DNA from: Gnetum montanum | Lineage: Eukaryota; Streptophyta; Gnetopsida; Gnetales; Gnetaceae | Length of the DNA stretch: 37,048 bases | Assembly: GCA_015680685.1 (NCBI GenBank) | Contig: MNCI01030420.1 | Span: forward strand, 234,894 to 271,941 | Direction of reading: 5' to 3' | Part shown: in pieces, positions 30,400-37,048 of the stretch | Layout: each line of letters begins with the position of its first letter | Position numbering within the stretch: position 1 is the first letter of the stretch | Notes under the pieces: generated by a model | The model's input: the letters and a program-made list of their open reading frames with translations, nothing else | Databases searched by the model: none | Told to the model about the DNA's origin: nothing | Position numbers and translations under genes: made by a program

Positions 30400-31790
30400 A
30401 TATGTTGTGTATTTTTTTGAGAATGCTAATATATATTCATGGTATGTGGACTCGAGTGCATCTCATCGCTACACTTTGCATGTTAATTGGTTTAGTAAGC
30501 AAACATCTTCTAATCTTAGAATGGTAAGATTAGGTAATGATGGTTTGTGCAAAGTTGTAAGTTATGGAAAGGCTAAGATTCATTTTAATAATGGAACAAA
30601 TAAAAAAATTCCTAACATATGTCATGTTCCAACACTTATAAAAAATCCTTTGTATGTAAGTGAGTTGGATTTGGATTATGCAAGATAAACTATTATTTTT
30701 CGAGGTAAAAAATGTCAAATACTACATAGTTCATCTCCTTTGGCTTCTGGAATAAAAATAGGTAAGTTGTATAAATTAAAGGTTAAGACATTATAACAAA
30801 AACTGAGTGCATTTTGTATCATTGAATTGAATTCAAGTATTAATTTGTGGCATAAAAGAATGGGAAATCTTGGTGAAAAAGAGCTTAAGAAACTTTACAA
30901 GTAAGGTATATTTAAGTTTTCAAAAGATTCATTACATTTTTATCATCATAATATACATAGTAAATAGAGGCATCACAATTTTTAGAAAAGTATTGATAAA
31001 TCTCTTCAAATATTAAAACTAATACATAGTGATTTATGTGAATCAGTTAAAAATATTAAAATAAGTTTTCTTAGAGCTATATATGGTGTTTCTTTTATTG
31101 CTGATTATTCTAGAAAGAGCTAGATTTACTTATTAAGACATAAATTTGAGGTATTTGGAAAATTTAAAGAATTCAAAGCTTTTGTTGAGAATTATTCAAG
31201 GAAGAAAATTGAGATTCTCAAAATTGACAATGATGGTGAATTTTGGCCTAATAAATTTAATGTTTTTTTGTAAAGAATAAGATATTCGAAGACAAAAGAC
31301 TATCTCATCAACTCCTGAATAACATAGAGTACCAAAACACTTCAATCAAATATTAATAAAATGTGCTAGATGTATGCTCAATGAATCTAATCTTGACAAG
31401 TATTTTTGGGGTAAAACAATAATAATGTCATGTTATCTTATTAATAAATATCATTCATTAGCACTTATGGAAACCTTCCAAAGTAAGTTTAGAGTGGTAG
31501 ATATATTAATTTAAATTATTTAAAGATTTTTGGTTGTGAAGCCTATGTACATGTTCCAAAATCTATTATATTTATCAAATGTATTTTTCTTAGCTATGGA
31601 CATGGTTTTAGAGCTTATACTTAATGTAACCCAAAAACTAAAAGGGTTATTTATAGTCAAGATGTCATCTTTAGATAAAAATATGGATATATAAAGGAGG
31701 AATCTTTAAATGATGTAACTCCTATGCATGTACCTATCGAAATTAATAATGAAATTTGTAAAGGTATTCCTCCCTAAGCTAGGGATATTT
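30400..31790 (+). pseudogene. Copia protease and integrase (element C)
   Basis: 30407-30688 is a clean 93-codon run. Its protease motif is WYVDSSASHRYT (DSG to DSS), followed by VRLGNDGLCKVVSYGKAKIH and NICHVPTLIKNPLYVSELD. The pre-integrase zinc motif is seen as LWHKRMGNLGEKELKKL near 30850. The integrase core has LIHSDLCE (first Asp), FIADYSRKS, and ILKIDNDGEFW (second Asp kept). The third acidic position (usual NGVAERMN) has become RVPKHFN, with the Glu lost. GCEAYVHVPK near 31540 marks the C-terminal part. Stops are frequent. Confidence 0.85.
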
Positions 31791-31889
31791 CCCCTAGCAA
31801 ATAGGATAGTGATATCATGGTAGATGATAAGAAACAACATGAAGAGAGAGATAATAGTTTTAGTGAGGATGAACCATTAATACATTCAA

Positions 31890-33410
31890 GACATAATAGA
31901 ATATGACCATGACATCTAGAGGAATATGTATTATTTACTAAAAATGATAAGCCATCAACATATGATGAGGCATGTTCATATATAAAAACCACAAAATAAA
32001 AACAAAAAATGGATACTAAAATGTCATCAATTCATAAGAATAAAATATATTAATTGGTTGAACTTCCACTAGATAGGAAATCCATTAGAAATAAATGGTT
32101 GTACACAACAAAATTTAGAAAATAATACAAGGCTTGACTTGTAGCTAATGGATATTCTTAAAAAAATAAAGATTACGATGAAATATTTTCTCTAGTAGTT
32201 AAATTAACATTCATAAGATCACTATTATCCATTATAGCTATTTATGATTGTGAGCTTGAATAAATGCATGTAAAACCAACATTCCTCAATGGTGATCTTG
32301 TAGAAGAAATATTTATGCTTCAACATGAAGGATATGAAATAAAAGAAAAAGAACATATGATACTAAAATCATTATATGGGCTTAAAAAAGCATAGAAGAT
32401 GTGGAATAAAAAGTTCAATGACCACATGATAAATCTTGGCTTCACTAAAAATGTAGAAGACTCCTATATGTATATTAAAAATACAATTGAAAAATATATT
32501 ATCTTGTTACTTTATGTTGATGGCATATTAATAGTAGGCAATGACATACATGATATTTCTTTTCAATTTGAGATGAAGAATCTTGATGCTAAACATAAAA
32601 TTTTAGACATGAAAATTAAAAGATATAGGATTGATAAAAAGCTTTTTCTTAGATAGTCTATATATGTTGTAAATATGTTTAAAAAGTTTAATATGCAAGA
32701 CTGCAAGCTTGTGGCTACTCCCTATAAAACTGGTATAAAGCTCTCAAATGAACAATGCCCAAAGAGAAAAGAAAATAAAGAGCTCATGATTAAAGTTTCA
32801 TATGCTAGTACTATTGGTAGTTTAATGTATGCAATGGATTCTACTAGACTTGATATTCCTTAGATTATTAGAAAACTTAGTAGGTATATATCTAATATAG
32901 GGAAACAAAGCTAGATTATAGTGAAGCGAGTCTTCCAATATCTTTGTGGTACTATGAATTATGGGATTTATTACAAAAAATGATTTGGCTTTGTTGATGC
33001 AAATTGGGATGGTGACTTTGTAGTAAAAAAATCTACTAGTGGATATATGTTTAATCTTTTGGTGATGTTGTTTTATGAAAAAGTTAGAAACAATCCTATG
33101 TTGCTTAGTTTACTATTGAAGTTAAATATGTTACTACTAATTTAGCATGTAGAGGGGCTATATGGCTTCAAAGACTAATAGCTAAACTTGGCATCACTTA
33201 AACTCCTATAAATATTGGTTGTGATAGTCAAAGTGCTATAAGCATATTCAAGAATCTAACTTTCCATGCCTAAATGAAACACATTGAAATCTATTATCAC
33301 TATATCTAGAAGGAAATTCAAAATCAAAGAATTATTTTGAAAAAAATCTATCGAAGAAAATCTTGCAAACATACTCATTAAGTCAACACCTACTACAAAG
33401 TTTCTCTAAT
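31890..33410 (+). pseudogene. Copia reverse transcriptase and RNase H (element C)
   Basis: RT blocks: NKWLYTTKFRK, LVANGYS, DYDEIFSLVVKLTFIRSLLS, MHVKPTFLNGDLVEEIFMLQ, LKSLYGLKKA, MWNKKFNDHMINLGF. The palm motif is YVDGIL at 32513-32524: the second Asp of YVDD is Gly. The tether (KLVATPYKTGIKLS, YASTIGSLMYAM) and RNase H relics (FVDANWDGD, KKSTSGYMF) follow. The tail to 33410 is heavily shifted. Two clean runs remain (32399-32656 and 32675-32863), separated by a stop in place of Gln. Confidence 0.9.
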
Positions 33411-33487
33411 GTTGATCATCCTTTGGTCTTCTTTCAAGCTGATTTCCTAAAATGGGTTGAACTAGTTATCAAAGTAGCTTTACCTTT

Positions 33488-33499
33488 AAGAGGGAGAAT
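33488..33499 (+). promoter_or_regulatory. Polypurine tract of copia element C
   Basis: AAGAGGGAGAAT immediately precedes the 3' LTR. Confidence 0.8.
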
Positions 33500-33996
33500 T
33501 GTAAGGTGGTTGAAGGAAAATCTACCTTGATTATCCTATCATGCTTTGCTCCATTGTCATTATGATTTGCTACATCATTATCTCCTAAGATTGTTTCCTT
33601 TTTTATTTTTTCTTAGTCAACCAACTATCTAATCCATCATTCCTTTTCATTTATATTATTAGTGATGCAAATCCCTTTGCTAAAAATAAATTACTATATT
33701 CCTTTTATTTTAGGTTTATTTCTATAACCTATGGTAATATATAAGGACTTCAAAGAGAGCATATTCATGTAACAATTGTCAACGCATGATCCACAATCAT
33801 CTTTCATTATATTCTTTAATTCTTTCAAAACTTTAATCTTGAAGCTATGCTATTGCTAGTGGTTGGTAACTAATTTTTGTGAGGTTTTTCCTTAAATATG
33901 CCTCCTAAGGTAACTATGTTTCCTTCTAATTTTACAATATTCTTCATTTTATCTTAAAATTTTGTTAGCGTTATGTGTAAGAGATTGAAAATAACA
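33500..33996 (+). repeat. 3' LTR of copia element C
   Basis: Starts TGTAAGG, ends ATAACA. Homologous to 29039-29546 with many substitutions, so the insertion is old. Confidence 0.88.
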
Positions 33997-34001
33997 AATA
34001 G

Positions 34002-36640
34002 CTAGTTCAACTCTGCCAAAGCTAGTGGTTGCACATTGTGCATGTCCACCTGCACTCATTGTGCCTCTCATCTTTGCCATCGTTCCTTGCTCAACAACCC
34101 ACTATTTCTAGCCAACAAGGATCATTTTGAACAAATGTCACTCTACCATGCATCGATTTAGCCTACTACTAGCCAACAATGTTCTCCTACATCATTATTG
34201 TAAGCTATGTAGCTCGTGGCTATGCTAGGCTCCTTTTCTTCCCTACTATACACTCTATTGCTACTTCTACTATGGCTACCATTAGTGCCCACCACAACCT
34301 TGGGAGAAGCCCTTACTTTTTAAAAAATAATTTCAATGGTACAAATCTATAGTATCTATGAACACTATGAGCATCATAAATCCATTCTGAAGTGTGTGCC
34401 CAAGGACATGATCAATTTCATAATTTGAAATTCAAAGTTCAAATTTTAATATAAAAGANTTTTGAATTAGTTATGGTATGCTCCTAGGAAGTCTTGAAAT
34501 TTGTATCTTAAATTTTGAACTTTAAAAACCTATGAATTTTGATTTTAGAACCATTTTTTGATAAATAAGCTATCATTTCCAATAGATTTCAACCTTTCAA
34601 ATGCAATCATGAAGTAACATACAAGATTCCAAAATTTAGTTTTTAATCCTCATTGTGCCTGAATACTCTTAAGAACTAAGATTAGAATAGCTTAAGTATC
34701 TAATGTATGTTCTTCACATTTAAAGAATCATTTCTAATATTTTTTGGCCTTTTGAATTCGATGGTGATGTCAAAATAGTCATTTAATTAGTTGATAATTA
34801 GCCAATAGTTTAAATCATGTCTTAGTAAGCTATAACCTAGAACATCTAACCACACTTAACAATTTAATAGTTAAGTCTAATAACTTTAATACTTTTTGGT
34901 CATCTTAAACTTTATAATTACATAACTAAGTTGTAGTTAGAACTAGGCCACTAACCCATAGTGGGCTAAAGTTGGTGTTCTAAGAGGAGGTGGAGGTAGA
35001 AGTAGGAGAAAGTAGAAAGATCATTAAGAGTTAATAAAAGGTAGTTAAAGCATTATCAACTCAATGAATCAAGCAATTAGAAAATCAGTTGGTAAACTAC
35101 AATACAAGGAGAATTTATACTAATCCAACTAGCAACTAGATCATGTAGCATGCATCGACCATCATGAAAAATGATAACCTTATCTTGATAAGGCATATGA
35201 TATTAATAAAAAAGAATGAGTTAGGAGAAAATATAAATTTGAATATCATAACATACAATGTTCTTACAAAGTCCCTAACCAATGAAAGATAACATCCATT
35301 ATGCCTACCTCAGACTATGGACTCACATGAATATCGATATCCACATATCCTCATAGAATTACAATATTTGAATGCTAATGTCTTGTGTCTAAAAGAATTC
35401 CTACCATGGGAATTACTAGTCTACTAGAGATACCACAACATAAATGGTGTGCGATCTTATACAAAGAAGCTAAGTTTGAGTTAATACAAAAAATAAAATG
35501 AAGATTAGAAGACATGATTTTTTAAACTCCAAAACTTCAAATTATGGGAAAGAAAGAATAATCAAAATTTGAGAGAAGCCACATAGCCTTGGCATTGATA
35601 CCTAAAATGTAGTCATTGGAAAAGTGTGTATGTATGATCAACACACATTTGATTGCTGATTCAGTATGCCCAAATGTTAGTCTTTGTTAAGTATCTTATT
35701 TCATTAATGAAATAAAGAAATATTTAATTACAAGCTATTCCTAGCCTCTACCAATCTCAACCTAATATCATTTGGCCTCTAGGGAGAATTTAATGTAAAA
35801 TATAGAAGTGGTGTTCATTAATTCTTAAAATATAGAAGTATGAAAAAGCCTTTGGAGAAACAACTCAATTTGAAGAAAAAAATTTTCTCAATCCATCATA
35901 TAGTTCCCTTGACTAGTGCATACTTTTCCTACTTCCAATCTAGTCAAGTCCCAAAATGCGAGAATAGATGATGCTAATGGATAATGTTCTTTAAGAGTCC
36001 AACATCACTACTTAAGCTACCATGATTACTAAATATAGGTGAACATCCTTCTTTCTCAAGACCTTAGACAACATTTGATATGATACTTGATTCATTCAAG
36101 TTATCAAGTTACTAGAGTTAATTTCTAAGAAACAAGTTAAGGAGTAAGATCAATCCTTGCCATTCTCAATAAGACCCTTTGACTATACATATGTTATGAT
36201 AGAATTATGACTATATATAGAATCACGACTATATTCCTTGATCCTTGAGGTTAATAAAAATCAAGGAGTTTCTTGACTTTGCTTTTACTTCTTATTTTAT
36301 TGTTTTTCTCTTCCTATTTAATCTATACTTCTAAATTAGGTAATAAAAATATGTTGGGTAATACAAGTGGAAAAAACAATTTTTTCTACCTTCACATAGG
36401 TAACTAGAGACATAAGATGTGCATAGTGTACTTTGATTAGAATTGATAATTGGCGATTAGTAGACCTTTAATTCACATCTTATCATATCCTAGAAATTGA
36501 GGTAAGTATTGCCATGAAAAGATTTATTTTTCTAGAATATATTCCTTATTGTATTCTTATTTGTAGAATAATCAAGAGAAATTTGAAATATCCAACCTTA
36601 TTCAAAAAGAAAAAAATCAAAGTATTAGAGCATTAGAACA
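34002..36640. other. Unassigned 2.6-kb stretch
   Basis: No element protein, gene motif or RNA gene recognised on either strand. There is one ambiguous base (34459). The sequence is AT-rich, with stops in all frames every few dozen codons. Confidence 0.45.
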
Positions 36641-37048
36641 TTAAGAAAGACTATTAACGTAGACTTATTCGAGGACAAAAAAAAAGCTAAGGATGTGATT
36701 AGTATAATAAGGCCCAAAAGGGCACGTTGTAAAAATAGACATGTCTCTTGATGTAACAACGTTGCCCCAACATTGCCCAGCACCCCAAGGAATTCACAAA
36801 GATCCAATGGACCTGGGGTGGAAGACCTGGGGAATACGCCTCAAACAAGCAAACATCTCACGAGTACAAGCAGAAGAGAACCAAGCAAACAAGCACACAC
36901 ACAACCTTGTAGACCACATCGATGGAAGGGGAGATGATGCACCTACAAGGGAAGGTACCTCACCCCCAGATCCCTCATGATCTGGTACAAGGTGTGGCAT
37001 GGCACCGCACCAAAACTATCCAGTCTTGGTTGCCTACATATCTACGAC
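36641..37048 (+). repeat. Probable gypsy 3' terminus and LTR start, cut by the window edge
   Basis: GACTTATTCGAGGAC with a purine run (GAGGACAAAAAAAAAGCTAAGGA) resembles the end of gypsy pol and its polypurine tract. An LTR could start TGTGATTAG at 36694. The words AAAAGGGCACGTTGTAA and GACATGTCTCT resemble AAAGGGCATGTTGTAATAAT and AGTGTCTCTC in the LTR at 13740-13780, suggesting related LTRs. The last 300 bases are GC-richer and open on both strands; the resulting 79- and 68-codon frames are not taken as genes. Confidence 0.45.

Larger units (their letters stand above)
29039..33996 (+). mobile_element. Full-length, dead Ty1/copia element C
   Basis: LTRs of 508 and 497 bp, iMet-type primer site, gag, protease, integrase, RT, RNase H and polypurine tract in copia order. 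Candidate target duplications are CATAG (29034-29038) and AATAG (33997-34001), four of five bases alike. Its left end lies only 29 bp beyond the target duplicate of element D. Confidence 0.92.

Noticed and set aside
36741-37000. 79- and 68-codon frames on opposite strands
   Set aside because: They overlap each other in GC-richer LTR-like sequence, show no domain and no similarity I recognise.
1-37048. CRISPR array, bacterial operon, integron or phage structures
   Set aside because: No regularly spaced unique-spacer repeats, ribosome binding sites or prokaryotic gene packing. All tandem repeats found are LTR or minisatellite arrays in plant-type DNA.

Overview
The window looks like nuclear DNA from a seed plant with a large, repeat-filled genome. 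The evidence is plant-type Ty1/copia and Ty3/gypsy elements with tRNA-iMet and tRNA-Asp primer sites, RTE- and L1-like LINE remnants, AT-rich sequence, few CpGs, and an intron-containing plant-like gene copy. A gymnosperm is possible but not shown. I see no bacterial features and no intact protein-coding gene. Nearly every open frame is a short stretch of a decayed element or a chance frame.

Layout. Bases 1-3632 hold the 3' part of a minus-strand Ty3/gypsy element (G: RNase H, then integrase). A plus-strand gypsy element (P) is inserted in G's reverse transcriptase/RNase H region. Its 5' LTR is 3633-4275, interrupted by a 204-base assembly gap, and is followed by a tRNA-Asp-type primer site and a decayed gag to about 5945. 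Bases 6000-9160 are mostly unassigned, with tRNA-derived SINE-like traces and the 3' end of an RTE-type LINE on the minus strand.

The most informative locus is 10090-12982 on the minus strand: three exons of a 4'-phosphopantetheinyl transferase (Sfp/AASDHPPT family) pseudogene. Its splice structure is still readable, but it carries three nonsense codons and altered splice donors. An L1-like LINE fragment and a SINE-like trace lie in its 2.2-kb intron. About 100 N-terminal residues are not found in the window.

Bases 13630-16295 hold two LTR copies of one family facing each other. One copy has its last ~130 bp inverted between perfect 10-bp inverted repeats. A 22-bp minisatellite lies between the copies. 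At 17114-18028 is a solo LTR of the P family with a perfect 5-bp target duplication (TTTGT). A gypsy integrase/3'-end remnant follows.

Three copia elements come next: A (20071-26670, full length, plus strand), D (27033-29004, minus strand, gag-protease only, ACACC target duplication) and C (29039-33996, full length, plus strand). All are dead. A has YVND and C has YVDG in place of the RT YVDD. Bases 34000-36690 hold no recognisable gene. The last ~355 bases look like the 5' part of another LTR preceded by a gypsy-like polypurine tract.

The genes do not form a working pathway. The window records nested insertion, LTR recombination and mutational decay, including many Gln, Arg or Trp codons turned into stops as expected from methylated-cytosine deamination.
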